A DNA stretch of 64,000 nt. Origin: an uncultured Pelagibacteraceae bacterium (GTDB lineage: Bacteria > Pseudomonadota > Alphaproteobacteria > Pelagibacterales > Pelagibacteraceae). The number at the start of each line of letters is the position of its first letter. Within the stretch, counting starts at the first letter, position 1. The stretch spans positions 248,001-312,000 of the forward strand of contig CACECJ010000001.1 of the NCBI GenBank assembly GCA_902557935.1, in the 5' to 3' direction. Positions 29,480 through 37,845 of this stretch are shown in pieces. The notes under the pieces were generated by a model that worked only from the letters and a program-made list of their open reading frames with translations, had not been told where the DNA came from and made no database searches. A program made the translations under genes and the position numbers.

Positions 29480-30655
29480 TTATTTTTCCTTGATAGCCAT
29501 TTTTTTATTGTACCAGTTCATGAATATAGATATTGATATGCTTAGAGATAAGTAAGTAAGCATTGTAATTGAAATAATTTCAATCGCTCTACCCGTTTGC
29601 ATTAAGGCAGTTTTGGCAAAAACTAAAACCATATCTGGATATGCTATTGCCGCTGCCAAAGACGAGTTTTTTGTTAAATTTAAATATTGGTTAGTAGTTG
29701 GAGGAATAATTATCCTTAATGCTTGGGGCATCACTACTAATTTAAGAATTTGGTTTTTGTTTAACCCAATGCTCGCTGCAGCCTCTTTTTGACCTTTGCC
29801 TACACCCATTACTCCTGCTCTAACATTCTCAGCTATAAAAGTTGCTGTGTACATTGAAAGTGCAAGAGCAAGCGCTATTAATTCTGGTATAATGCTAACT
29901 CCCTTTTCATAAGTATAAGATGTTTCTGATAGTTGTTTTAATTCTGGATAATTAAAAGAAAGAGATACTCCTAGTAAAAGAAAACTTAATAAAGGTATTA
30001 AAATTAAAATCCCTAAGGATAAAGTAAAAGTTGGCAAAATTTTACCAAGTTCTTCACGCTGTTTTTTTGCATAACGATTTAAAAAATATACAGATATAAA
30101 AGCAAATAAAAGAGAATAACAAAAAATATCGAAATTAATCCATACAAACTTAGGAATATACCAACCTTTAATTGTCAAAAAAGATACGTCATAAAAATTT
30201 ATTGCATTTTCTGGTGAAGGTAATGCTCTAAGTGCCGCAAAATACCAAAAAAATATTTGTAAAATTAGTGGAATGTTTCTAAATATTTCTACGTACCACT
30301 CTGCAGTTTTAGCTATCAAATAATTATTAGATAATCTAGCAACACCCACTATTACACCAAGAATTGTTGCTAAGAAAATTCCTATAATTGAAACTAAAAT
30401 AGTATTTAATAGTCCAACTAAAAAGGCTCTTCCATAAGAATAAGATCCATCGAACTCGATTAATGAAAAAGCTATATCGAATGATGCTTCTTGACTTAAA
30501 AAACCAAAACCAAAGGAGATTCCTCTGTTACCCATGTTGATTTGAGCATTAGTTGCAAAATAAAAAATAATTGAAAGTAAGGCTAATACAGTTAATGCTT
30601 GAGGTATTAAATCTCTAATTTTTTTGTTTTCAATGTTTAATTTTTTAAGATTCAT
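29480..30655 (-). CDS. aapQ: General L-amino acid ABC transporter, permease
   Basis: The 391-aa permease partner of AapM has a split arrangement of membrane segments with a long insert of extra helices at about residues 150-250. Its EAA loop is KEAAASIGLNKNQILKLVVMPQAL near the C-terminus. It lies 62 bp after aapJ, across a strong hairpin that may reduce its expression relative to the binding protein. Confidence 0.94.
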   Translation of the reverse strand: MNLKKLNIENKKIRDLIPQALTVLALLSIIFYFATNAQINMGNRGISFGFGFLSQEASFDIAFSLIEFDGSYSYGRAFLVGLLNTILVSIIGIFLATILGVIVGVARLSNNYLIAKTAEWYVEIFRNIPLILQIFFWYFAALRALPSPENAINFYDVSFLTIKGWYIPKFVWINFDIFCYSLLFAFISVYFLNRYAKKQREELGKILPTFTLSLGILILIPLLSFLLLGVSLSFNYPELKQLSETSYTYEKGVSIIPELIALALALSMYTATFIAENVRAGVMGVGKGQKEAAASIGLNKNQILKLVVMPQALRIIIPPTTNQYLNLTKNSSLAAAIAYPDMVLVFAKTALMQTGRAIEIISITMLTYLSLSISISIFMNWYNKKMAIKEK

Positions 30656-30670
30656 TTTGAAATTAAGAAT

Positions 30671-30703
30671 AAAAAAAAGGGCCAGATAAATCCAGCCCTT
30701 TTT
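30671..30703 (-). terminator. Intrinsic hairpin with U-tract between aapJ and aapQ
   Basis: On the minus strand an 8-bp stem, GGGCTGGA against TCTGGCCC with two G-U pairs and a TTTA loop (core 30679-30698), is extended by five A-T pairs. It is followed by a run of eight T. It sits directly after the aapJ stop and before aapQ. Partial termination or 3'-end protection here would give more binding protein than permease, as known in other binding-protein transport operons. Confidence 0.75.
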
Positions 30704-30717
30704 AATTTTATTAGCAA

Positions 30718-31764
30718 TTATCTTGCTGGTGGTACGTAAAGAATTCCACCTTTAGTCCATAATTCATTTGGACCTCTGTTAGGTAAAATTCCAGTGTCAG
30801 CTATGTGTTTTTTATAGCTTTCACCATAATTTCCAACCTGCTCAATAATTCTTAAGCTCCAGTCGTTATCTAAACCAAACGCGGCACCTAATTCTCCTTC
30901 TGCACCAACTAATCTTTTGATAGCAGGGTTATCAGAATCTTTTAGGCTTGAAGCGTTTGATGAATTCACGCCATACTCTTCAGCTTCGATCATTGTGTTT
31001 AGAGACCATCTTACAATATCTTCCCACACTGAGTCCCCTTGTCTTACTACGGGCCCTAATGGTTCTTTAGAAATTGTTTCAGGTAATACTTTATGATCAT
31101 CTGGTGCACTCAACTTTGTTCTTTGAGCAGCTAATCCAGATTTATCAGTTGTATAAGTATCACATCTTCCTGCATCATAAGCTTGAACTACTTCGTCTGC
31201 TTTTTCAAAAGCAATTGGTTCATACTTAATATTTTTAGAGTTAAAGAAGTCTCTCATATTAAGCTCGGTAGTTGTACCTGTGTTTGTACAAGCAGAAATA
31301 CCATCTTTGAAATCATTCACAGAATTAATTCCAGAATTTTTTCTTACCATGAACCCTTGTCCATCATAAAAATTAACACCAACAAATGTTAAACCAATGT
31401 CAGCATCTCTTGATAGTGTCCAAGTCGTATTACGTGCAAGAACATCAATTTCACCTGATGTTAAAGCTGTAAATCTCTCTGCAGCACTTAATGGAGTATA
31501 TTTAACTTTATCAGCATCACCTAGTACGGCAGCTGCAACAGCTCTACATACATCCACATCAATACCAGACCAGTTTCCAGATGCATCAGCATTAGAGAAA
31601 CCAGGAAGACCTTGTGAAACTCCACATTTCACAAAACCAGCTTTCTTAGTATTGTCTAAAGTTTTAGATTTTTTAGAACCTGCTCCTCCTCCACCTTGAC
31701 CGCAAGCAACCAAAAGCAAAGAAGCAAATCCAACTAAAATCCAAGTTTTAATAGATCTAATCAT
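30718..31764 (-). CDS. aapJ: General L-amino acid ABC transporter, substrate-binding protein
   Basis: The 348-aa AapJ-type binding protein captures amino acids outside the inner membrane. The ligand-binding fold shows VKCGVSQGLPGFS, SGIDVDVCRAVAAAVLGD and SAAERFTALTSGEIDVLARN, all typical of AapJ/YhdW. The leader ends LLLVACG with Cys21 in a lipobox, so it may be a lipoprotein rather than a free periplasmic protein. An AGGAAA Shine-Dalgarno lies 7 nt before the ATG. A good sigma70-like promoter and two palindromes occupy the upstream 90 bp. It is the first gene of the aap operon. Confidence 0.95.
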   Translation of the reverse strand: MIRSIKTWILVGFASLLLVACGQGGGGAGSKKSKTLDNTKKAGFVKCGVSQGLPGFSNADASGNWSGIDVDVCRAVAAAVLGDADKVKYTPLSAAERFTALTSGEIDVLARNTTWTLSRDADIGLTFVGVNFYDGQGFMVRKNSGINSVNDFKDGISACTNTGTTTELNMRDFFNSKNIKYEPIAFEKADEVVQAYDAGRCDTYTTDKSGLAAQRTKLSAPDDHKVLPETISKEPLGPVVRQGDSVWEDIVRWSLNTMIEAEEYGVNSSNASSLKDSDNPAIKRLVGAEGELGAAFGLDNDWSLRIIEQVGNYGESYKKHIADTGILPNRGPNELWTKGGILYVPPAR

Positions 31765-31782
31765 TTAAGATTTCCTTTTTTT

Positions 31783-31794
31783 ATTGTTAACAAT
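31783..31794. repeat. Perfect 12-bp palindrome just upstream of the aapJ ribosome-binding site
   Basis: ATTGTTAACAAT is a perfect palindrome about 19 bp before the aapJ ATG and 7 bp before its Shine-Dalgarno. It could be an operator half-site pair or fold weakly in RNA. Its position in the leader, together with the next inverted repeat, suggests regulation of aapJ, but AT-rich chance occurrence is possible. Confidence 0.5.
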
Positions 31795-31796
31795 AT

Positions 31797-31817
31797 TTTT
31801 GAATTAAGAATTCAAAA
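31797..31817. repeat. Inverted repeat in the aapJ leader
   Basis: Nine-base arms, TTTTGAATT and AATTCAAAA, flank a 3-base loop. The repeat lies where transcription from the predicted aapJ promoter would start, so it would form a hairpin at or near the 5' end of the mRNA. A 5' hairpin can stabilise an abundant transcript; an operator role is equally possible. Confidence 0.55.
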
Positions 31818-31824
31818 CACTTTT

Positions 31825-31853
31825 AATATAATTTTATTTTTTTCTTACTTCAA
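31825..31853 (-). promoter_or_regulatory. Predicted sigma70 promoter for the aap operon
   Basis: Reading the minus strand, TTGAAG (31853-31848) and TATATT (31830-31825) are 17 bp apart. Transcription would start near 31818, giving a leader of about 54 nt containing two palindromes and the Shine-Dalgarno. It lies in the 158-bp spacer between zapE and aapJ, which holds no gene. Confidence 0.5.
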
Positions 31854-31922
31854 TTTAATGATGGTCAATATATAGAATATTTAATATTTTTTATTACTAA
31901 ATAAGTGTTTTTACAACCAAAA

Positions 31923-32963
31923 TTAAGAATATTTTGACAAAGTCATTTCATGAAGTCTACTTGTTGTTCTTTTAAAAATCTCAGAATGTTTTTTTGAGGT
32001 TCCTAAATTACTTAAATCTGAATCCATTGACAGTGTGAGATTTATTTTTTTTTCATAGAGAATATCTATCAATGTAATAAATCTTAATTGTTGATTAGTA
32101 TTATATTCATTAAATACTGGTACCATCTCGATGAAAATATGATGACAAATCTGAGATATATTAAGATAATCCTCAGCTCCTAAGTTTTGGTCACATAATT
32201 CTTTGAAACTAAATCTGGCTAACCCTCCATAATAATTGTTAATTTTAAAAACTCTTCCTTTAGTAATAATTGTTTTTTCTTCTTTTTTTAAATTTTTTGT
32301 AAATATTCTAAATTTTTGATTGATTTTAAATAAAGTTTTTTCATTTAAAGGGTAAAAAATTCTTTGATTATTGTCCTGATTCTGAGTCCTGTAATCATCC
32401 TCTAAAAACAATTCTTTTTGTACTGACTTTTTTTCGATTAGACTGATAAAAGGGATAAATTGTTCTCTTTGTAAACCATCTTTATATAAATTGATTAATC
32501 TAGTATTTGTAGTAATTAGAATTTTTATATTATTTAAAAAAATATTTTCAAATAATTTACCTAAAATCATCGCATCGACAATATTTGTAACTTGAAATTC
32601 ATCTAAATATAAAAAATCAAATTTTTTTTTGAAATTTTTTACAAATTGAGAAATGGAATTATCATCTTTATTTTTATGTCTAAAATCGTGAAATTTAATC
32701 ATGAATTCATTAAAATGAAATTTAGTTTTTTTTATATTTATTTGATCGTATACAAAATTAGCTATCATAGTTTTACCAACCCCAATATTTCCATAAAGAT
32801 AGAAACAACTAGGGTCCTTTTTCTTTAAAAAAATATTAAGTAATTTATTTCTTGGAAAAATAAATTTTTCTAGACCTTTTAATATTTCTACTTGTTTTTT
32901 GTTTATCTCGAATTTGTTCTTATTACAAAATTCACTAAAAGAGTTTTGAAGACTCGACGACAT
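31923..32963 (-). CDS. zapE: Cell division protein ZapE (AFG1-like ATPase)
   Basis: ZapE/AFG1 ATPases bind the divisome or handle membrane proteins. The 346-aa protein shows Walker A GNIGVGKT (residues 58-65), Walker B FDFLYLDEFQV, and the family sequence ILITTNTRLINLYKDGLQREQFIPFI. I used the ATG at 32963, which overlaps the galE stop as TAATG; a longer frame to 32981 lies inside galE. It is the last gene of the galE-zapE pair. Length is close to the usual 350-390 aa. Confidence 0.92.
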   Translation of the reverse strand: MSSSLQNSFSEFCNKNKFEINKKQVEILKGLEKFIFPRNKLLNIFLKKKDPSCFYLYGNIGVGKTMIANFVYDQINIKKTKFHFNEFMIKFHDFRHKNKDDNSISQFVKNFKKKFDFLYLDEFQVTNIVDAMILGKLFENIFLNNIKILITTNTRLINLYKDGLQREQFIPFISLIEKKSVQKELFLEDDYRTQNQDNNQRIFYPLNEKTLFKINQKFRIFTKNLKKEEKTIITKGRVFKINNYYGGLARFSFKELCDQNLGAEDYLNISQICHHIFIEMVPVFNEYNTNQQLRFITLIDILYEKKINLTLSMDSDLSNLGTSKKHSEIFKRTTSRLHEMTLSKYS

Positions 32964-33934
32964 TATTGTCTTTTTTCCCAATTTATGCAGCTTTTAACTA
33001 TTGTATTTAAGTTATTAAATTTTGGTTTCCATTTAATAAATTTTTTTATCTTATTATTCGATGCAATAATTTTAACCAAATCGCCTTTTCTTCTTTTTGA
33101 AACAAATATTTCTACCTTTTTTGAAGTTTGCTTTTTAAACATTTTTGCAACTTCAAGAACTGAAATACCTTTGTTATAACCACAATTAAGTGTTTTAGAA
33201 TTATTTAACTTATTTATCTTTTCCAAAACTTTGTAATGAATTTCTGCTATGTCAGAGACGTGAATAAAGTCTCTAATACAAGATCCATCTTTTGTATCGT
33301 AATTATTTCCATAAATTTTTAAAACAGGCCTTTTTTTAATAATTTCTCTCGAAAAATTTTTGAATAAATGATCGCTTTTATTTATTAATCCAATTTTTCC
33401 AGAAGGGCTTGATCCTGCAATGTTAAAATATCTGAGAATGCAGTAATTAATCTTATTTTTTTTACAAAATTCTTTAATAATTTTTTCAGCTTTAATTTTT
33501 GTTTTCCCGTAAACACTTTTCGGCTTAATAACAGAATTTTCACGTACTTTATATTGACCATCTTTGTAAACAGCTGCTGTTGAGGAAAAAACTAAGTTTT
33601 TTACTCCTGTATTTTCACATGCTTTTAATAAGTTTTTAGTTCCTGAAACGTTGTTTTTAAAATATTTTTTTGGATATTTTTCACCTTCCCCAATTATTAA
33701 ATTTGCAGCTAAATGAATTACTGAGTCTATTTCATTTTTTAGGATTATTTCTCTAATTTTTTTATTTTTTAGAATATCTACTTTAAAAAATTTAGCTTTT
33801 TTATTAATGAGTCTTCTATAACCTGTAGATAAATTGTCTGCTATAAAAATTTTTTTTTTATTTTTAATTAAAACTTCTGAAACATGAGAACCTATGTATC
33901 CAGCCCCTCCAGTAATAAGAATGTTTTTAATCAT
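32963..33934 (-). CDS. galE: UDP-glucose 4-epimerase (NAD-dependent)
   Basis: GalE interconverts UDP-glucose and UDP-galactose for surface glycans. The 323-aa short-chain dehydrogenase-type protein has the NAD-binding GGAGYIG (9-15), catalytic SST near residue 118, and YGKTK with Tyr142 and Lys146. DGSCIRDFIHVSDIAE is typical of GalE. Related epimerases cannot be fully excluded. Its ATG is only 9 nt after the 3' end of tRNA-Arg on the same strand and has no Shine-Dalgarno, so it must be read from a transcript that includes the tRNA. Confidence 0.9.
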   Translation of the reverse strand: MIKNILITGGAGYIGSHVSEVLIKNKKKIFIADNLSTGYRRLINKKAKFFKVDILKNKKIREIILKNEIDSVIHLAANLIIGEGEKYPKKYFKNNVSGTKNLLKACENTGVKNLVFSSTAAVYKDGQYKVRENSVIKPKSVYGKTKIKAEKIIKEFCKKNKINYCILRYFNIAGSSPSGKIGLINKSDHLFKNFSREIIKKRPVLKIYGNNYDTKDGSCIRDFIHVSDIAEIHYKVLEKINKLNNSKTLNCGYNKGISVLEVAKMFKKQTSKKVEIFVSKRRKGDLVKIIASNNKIKKFIKWKPKFNNLNTIVKSCINWEKRQ

Positions 33935-33943
33935 AATATTGAT

Positions 33944-34020
33944 TGGCGCGCCCTGAAGGATTCGAACCTACGACCCTCGGTTTAGAAAACCGATGCTCTA
34001 TCCAGCTGAGCTAAGGGCGC
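33944..34020 (-). tRNA. tRNA-Arg (anticodon TCT)
   Basis: On the minus strand the acceptor stem GCGCCCT pairs with AGGGCGC, with discriminator G and encoded CCA (33946-33944). The anticodon loop TTTCTAA carries TCT, complement of 33984-33986. The T arm reads GTAGG-TTCGAAT-CCTTC and contains one T-T mismatch. It sits 19 bp after futC and 9 bp before galE, all on one strand. Confidence 0.95.
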
Positions 34021-34039
34021 CAAATATTATTATATTTAC

Positions 34040-35110
34040 TTAAAAACATACTAAGTGGTCAATATAAATCGGAGATTTAACGCCAAATTGTTCAGATTTT
34101 TCATGTTGGTGAATATGATGGGAGTGAACAAATACAGGTAAATGCTCTCCTTTTTTTGTTTTAAGAGTATATATAAAATTAGTTCCTCTAAACTTTCTAT
34201 CTACTACCTCTAATTTTAATTTACTTTGATCATCATGTATTAAATCCTCGGGTTGTAAGAGAAGTTTGACTTTAGAGCCAGATGGAAAATTGTTAGATAA
34301 TTTGCCTCTTATTTCACCCAACTCTTCGTGCTGCAACCTGTGGACTGCGCATTCGCTATCTACTACCTTAACATCTATAAATATGCCCTTGTTTAAAAAA
34401 TTTGCTACATCAATAGAATTTGGTTCATGGTGTACGTTATAAGGAACATCAAATTGTTTTAATTCTTGATTTAAAATAATTCCGCATTTATCAGCCATTG
34501 AAAAGGCTTCGTAGGAGTCATGAGTTACAATTATTGTCGTCAATTTTATTCGTTTTAAAAGTTTTTTTACTGAAACTTGTATTTCTTCTTTTAAACTTTG
34601 ATCAATATTTGAAAAAGGCTCGTCTAAAAGTAATAAGTCTGGTTTTGACATTAATGATCTAGCTAATGAAACTCTTTGAGCTTCACCAGCACTAATTTGA
34701 TGTGGGTATTTTTCCAATATTGGTTCAATATGTAATATACTAATAATTTCTCTCGTATCTACAGGCGAGCCGTTACCGTTAGTTCTTTTTTTTCCAAAAT
34801 TTATATTCTCAATAACAGTGTAATTTGGGAACAAAGAGTTATCTTGAAAGGATAAGGCTATATTTCTTTTTTCAGGTTCGATGTGTGTATCATTTGATGA
34901 AATCAGCTTACCTTTCAGAAAAATCTTACCTGAATTTAATTTTTGTAAGCCAGCCAATGTTCTAAGTATTGTTGTCTTTCCTATTCCAGAAGGACCTAGC
35001 AAGGAAATTATCTCTCCCTGGTTTTCAATTTTAAGATTAACATTATTTACTTTGTTCTTCTCGCTAGCAACAAAGTTTCCTTTTTGAATTTCTAGGAAAT
35101 ATTCTGACAT
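34040..35110 (-). CDS. futC: Ferric iron ABC transporter, ATP-binding protein
   Basis: The 356-aa ATPase drives Fe(III) import. It has Walker A GPSGIGKT, a signature stretch HQISAGEAQRVSLARSL (a common variant of LSGGQ), Walker B LLLLDEPFSNID and a C-terminal TOBE-type domain from about residue 240. The last part is His-rich (VFVHSHHIHQHEKSE), which could bind metal. It lies 12 bp after the permease gene in the order binding protein - permease - ATPase. The specificity comes from its partners and the Fur boxes. Confidence 0.88.
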   Translation of the reverse strand: MSEYFLEIQKGNFVASEKNKVNNVNLKIENQGEIISLLGPSGIGKTTILRTLAGLQKLNSGKIFLKGKLISSNDTHIEPEKRNIALSFQDNSLFPNYTVIENINFGKKRTNGNGSPVDTREIISILHIEPILEKYPHQISAGEAQRVSLARSLMSKPDLLLLDEPFSNIDQSLKEEIQVSVKKLLKRIKLTTIIVTHDSYEAFSMADKCGIILNQELKQFDVPYNVHHEPNSIDVANFLNKGIFIDVKVVDSECAVHRLQHEELGEIRGKLSNNFPSGSKVKLLLQPEDLIHDDQSKLKLEVVDRKFRGTNFIYTLKTKKGEHLPVFVHSHHIHQHEKSEQFGVKSPIYIDHLVCF

Positions 35111-35122
35111 ATGTTAATTATA

Positions 35123-36739
35123 TTAGCTTTTTTTAGAAAGTATATATTTTGATGAAAAAATTATGAAAACTGTTGACCAGATTATCAATAATAACGAGGG
35201 GAATGCTGCTGCCTCTAGTAAATCTTGAGAAGCATAAACATAAGCCTGTGTTGCGAATGTTTCAAAATTAAAAGGTCTCAAGATCATTGTGATAGGTAAT
35301 TCTTTGATAATTTCTAATGAAATTAAAACTATAATCAAAATAATATTTGTTTTTAAATGAGGGATATGAATCTTAGAAAAGGTTTTGAATTTTGAATAAC
35401 CTAATAAGTAAGCGCTTTCATCAATGGAATTATTAATTTTTTCATAATTTGATTTTATGCCATTAAATGATAATGAAAAAAATCTTATAAAATATGCAAG
35501 AATTAATCCGAAAATTGAACCAATAAAAAAATGTTTAGAACTAGCTACTCCAAAAGTATTTGATACAAAATCACTTAGATTTGAAAATAACGTGATAAAT
35601 GCCACAGCCAAGATAATTCCAGGTATTGCATAACCTGATATAGAGAAATTTGTAATGTAATTTAAAATTTTGCTTCTAGCAATTCGACTGCCATAGTTAA
35701 TGTATAGAGAGATAGAAACTAATGTAATGCTAGCTAGACCAACTAATAAGAGAGTATTAAGATTAAGTTTTAGCAAATCTAAATCCTGGATATACTTAGG
35801 AAATTTAATTGTCCAGTATATCATTTGAGATACTGGAAATATAAAACTTATAAACAATACTGAAGAGCAAAAAAATAGCGCTACAAAAGATTTTTTTCCA
35901 GATAATTTGATCTTATTTATAGGTTTGAATCCTCTTCCTGGCTGATGATATTTAGCTTCTTTTCTAGAATAGATTTCAATTGAGAATAATATTAAAATAA
36001 AAATTAATAAAATAAAAGAAATTTGATTTGCTGTATTAAGATCATCAAACGATAACCAAGAATTATAAATTCCTGTAGTCAAAGTTGAAACGCTAAAAAA
36101 AGAAACTGTTCCAAAATCTGATAAACATTCCATAGCAACTAATGATAAGCCTGCAATTATTGCTGGTCTCGCAGATGGTAAAATTATTTGTAAAAATGTT
36201 TCTTTTTCAGATAGGCCTAAATTTTTTCCTACCTCAAGATAATTACTTGATTGGTAAAAAAATGAAGATCTTGTCAATACATATATATATGGAAATAATG
36301 AAAAAGAAATAGCTAGTATAGAACCAAACATTCCATCTATTTTAGGAATTAAATTGTTGTAATTACCATCACCAAAAAAATATGTAATCATTGAGAATGC
36401 CGTTCCATAGTTTTCAAAGAAAGCTATAATAGAAAAAGCATAAATGTATCCTGGTACTGCAAAAGCTAGGATTAAAGCCCAGCTAAAAAAATTTGAAAGA
36501 GGAAACTCGTAAAATGATACAAAATAAGCGCTTGTTACACCTAAAAATAATGTAATCAAAAGAACAAAAAATAATATTGTTAAGGAATTAAAAATATAAT
36601 CAAAAAGAAAAGTATTTTTTAAAATTATAAAATAATTGCTTGTTTCTTGAAAAAAACTGAAAAAAACAGTTAATATAGGAAGAGATACTATAAGTGCTAT
36701 AATTAATGAACTAAAAAACCACAAATTATATCTTGTCAT
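35123..36739 (-). CDS. futB: Ferric iron ABC transporter, double permease
   Basis: The 538-aa protein is a fusion of two permease domains with about twelve membrane segments, as in the FbpB/SfuB/FutB iron permeases. Each half carries an EAA-type loop, LGLSEKETFLQIILPSARPAI in two parts near residue 175 and LLGYSKFKTFSKIHIPHL near residue 445. A hydrophilic linker lies around residue 265. It is 25 bp after futA and 12 bp before futC. Confidence 0.92.
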   Translation of the reverse strand: MTRYNLWFFSSLIIALIVSLPILTVFFSFFQETSNYFIILKNTFLFDYIFNSLTILFFVLLITLFLGVTSAYFVSFYEFPLSNFFSWALILAFAVPGYIYAFSIIAFFENYGTAFSMITYFFGDGNYNNLIPKIDGMFGSILAISFSLFPYIYVLTRSSFFYQSSNYLEVGKNLGLSEKETFLQIILPSARPAIIAGLSLVAMECLSDFGTVSFFSVSTLTTGIYNSWLSFDDLNTANQISFILLIFILILFSIEIYSRKEAKYHQPGRGFKPINKIKLSGKKSFVALFFCSSVLFISFIFPVSQMIYWTIKFPKYIQDLDLLKLNLNTLLLVGLASITLVSISLYINYGSRIARSKILNYITNFSISGYAIPGIILAVAFITLFSNLSDFVSNTFGVASSKHFFIGSIFGLILAYFIRFFSLSFNGIKSNYEKINNSIDESAYLLGYSKFKTFSKIHIPHLKTNIILIIVLISLEIIKELPITMILRPFNFETFATQAYVYASQDLLEAAAFPSLLLIIWSTVFIIFSSKYILSKKS

Positions 36740-36764
36740 GCTTATAGATCTTCCTATAAAATTA

Positions 36765-37814
36765 CTATTTCCAACCTGCCGCTGTCATTACTTCTAAGGC
36801 ATCAGCTTGTCTTTTTCCGTAATTAACAACTTTTGTTTTAAGATCTTGTTTAAAATCTAATCCCATATTTACAACAAGTGGATGTGGAGACACACCTTTT
36901 ATCATTGGATACTCAAATGTATTATTCACAATATGATTTTGAGCTTCCTCACTTAGTAAAAACTCAACTAATTTTATTGCATTAGCTTTATTCGGTGCGC
37001 CTTTAACAAGTCCTGCACCGCTAATATTCATATGAGTTCCTCTTCCATCTTGATTTGGAAAGAAGGGTTTTACTTTTTTAGCTGCTGCTTGTTGTTCTGG
37101 TCCTTTTTTTCCAGAGAGCATAAGTGCTAAGTAATAAGTGTTAGCTACAGCTATATCAGCTTCTCCTGCTGCAACAGCAAGTATCTGAGCTCTATCATTA
37201 CCTTTAGGCGATCTAGCCATATTTGAAACCATACCTTTTGACCAATCAGCTATTTTACCTTTTCCATTATTTTTAATTAATGAAGCTACAAGTGATTGAT
37301 TGTAAATATTGTTTGAAGCTCTAATTACTAATCTGCCTTTCCATTTAGGATCAGCTAAACTTTCATAAGTTAAGCCAGCTAATTCTGCACCACTCACTCT
37401 TTCAGGAGCAAAATACGCAATCCGGGCTCTCTTAGCTATACCAGTCCATTTTGATGTTCTGAAGTTACTTGGTACAGCAGATTTAATAGCTGCACTAGTA
37501 AGTCCCCCTTGAAGGTTAGCTTCAAAAGCACCTAGCCTTCCAGCATCTGCTGTAATATATAGATCTGCTTGGCTATCAGCTCCCTCTTCAATTATCCTTT
37601 TTTCTAAAGCAGCTGACTTTCCTGATACAACGTTTACTTTTATTCCTGTTTTAGCAGTAAACTTTTCATAAAGTTGAACATCAGAGTCATAATGCCTTGC
37701 GCTAAATATATTTACTTCGTTTGCTAATAGATTTCCTGCAAATGCAACTAAAAATAAGTAGCTTATAATTATTGTTTTTTTCGTTACTCCCCCTTTCTTG
37801 ATAATGATTATCAT
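36765..37814 (-). CDS. futA: Ferric iron ABC transporter, substrate-binding protein
   Basis: This periplasmic Fe(III)-binding protein (FutA/FbpA/AfuA family) starts the mature domain with EVNIFSARHYDSDVQLYEKF. The iron-binding double tyrosine sits in ANTYYLALML, and a signal peptide ends near LLANEV. The only standard in-frame start is the ATG at 37814, which lies inside a Fur box and adds an odd MIIIIKKGGV before a normal-looking TKKTIIISYLFLVAFAG leader. A purine-rich GGGGGAG lies just before the ACG codon at 37784-37782, so initiation there, or an ATG changed to ACG, is possible. Confidence 0.92.
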   Translation of the reverse strand: MIIIIKKGGVTKKTIIISYLFLVAFAGNLLANEVNIFSARHYDSDVQLYEKFTAKTGIKVNVVSGKSAALEKRIIEEGADSQADLYITADAGRLGAFEANLQGGLTSAAIKSAVPSNFRTSKWTGIAKRARIAYFAPERVSGAELAGLTYESLADPKWKGRLVIRASNNIYNQSLVASLIKNNGKGKIADWSKGMVSNMARSPKGNDRAQILAVAAGEADIAVANTYYLALMLSGKKGPEQQAAAKKVKPFFPNQDGRGTHMNISGAGLVKGAPNKANAIKLVEFLLSEEAQNHIVNNTFEYPMIKGVSPHPLVVNMGLDFKQDLKTKVVNYGKRQADALEVMTAAGWK

Positions 37815-37826
37815 TTACAATATATT
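37798..37826 (+). promoter_or_regulatory. Predicted Fur-overlapped sigma70 promoter for the 71-aa gene
   Basis: TTGATA (37798-37803) and TATATT (37821-37826) are 17 bp apart on the plus strand, close to consensus. Fur box 1 fills the spacer and Fur box 2 covers the expected start point near 37833. Fur occupancy should therefore block this promoter. It points to the small membrane-protein gene at 37912. Confidence 0.5.
37800..37818. promoter_or_regulatory. Fur box 1
   Basis: GATAATGATTATCATTTAC matches the E. coli 19-bp Fur consensus closely. It has a perfect palindromic core, AATGATTATCATT (37803-37815). It overlaps the futA ATG at 37814-37812. Together with box 2 it implies iron-dependent repression of the futABC operon. 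Confidence 0.88.
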
Positions 37827-37845
37827 GAGAATGATTATCATTTGC
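37827..37845. promoter_or_regulatory. Fur box 2
   Basis: GAGAATGATTATCATTTGC carries the same AATGATTATCATT core (37830-37842), 27 bp centre-to-centre from box 1. On the minus strand, a TTGAAA (37864-37859) stands 17-19 bp upstream of -10-like bases inside this box, so a futA promoter probably overlaps it. Tandem boxes suggest cooperative Fur or Fur-like binding. Confidence 0.86.
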
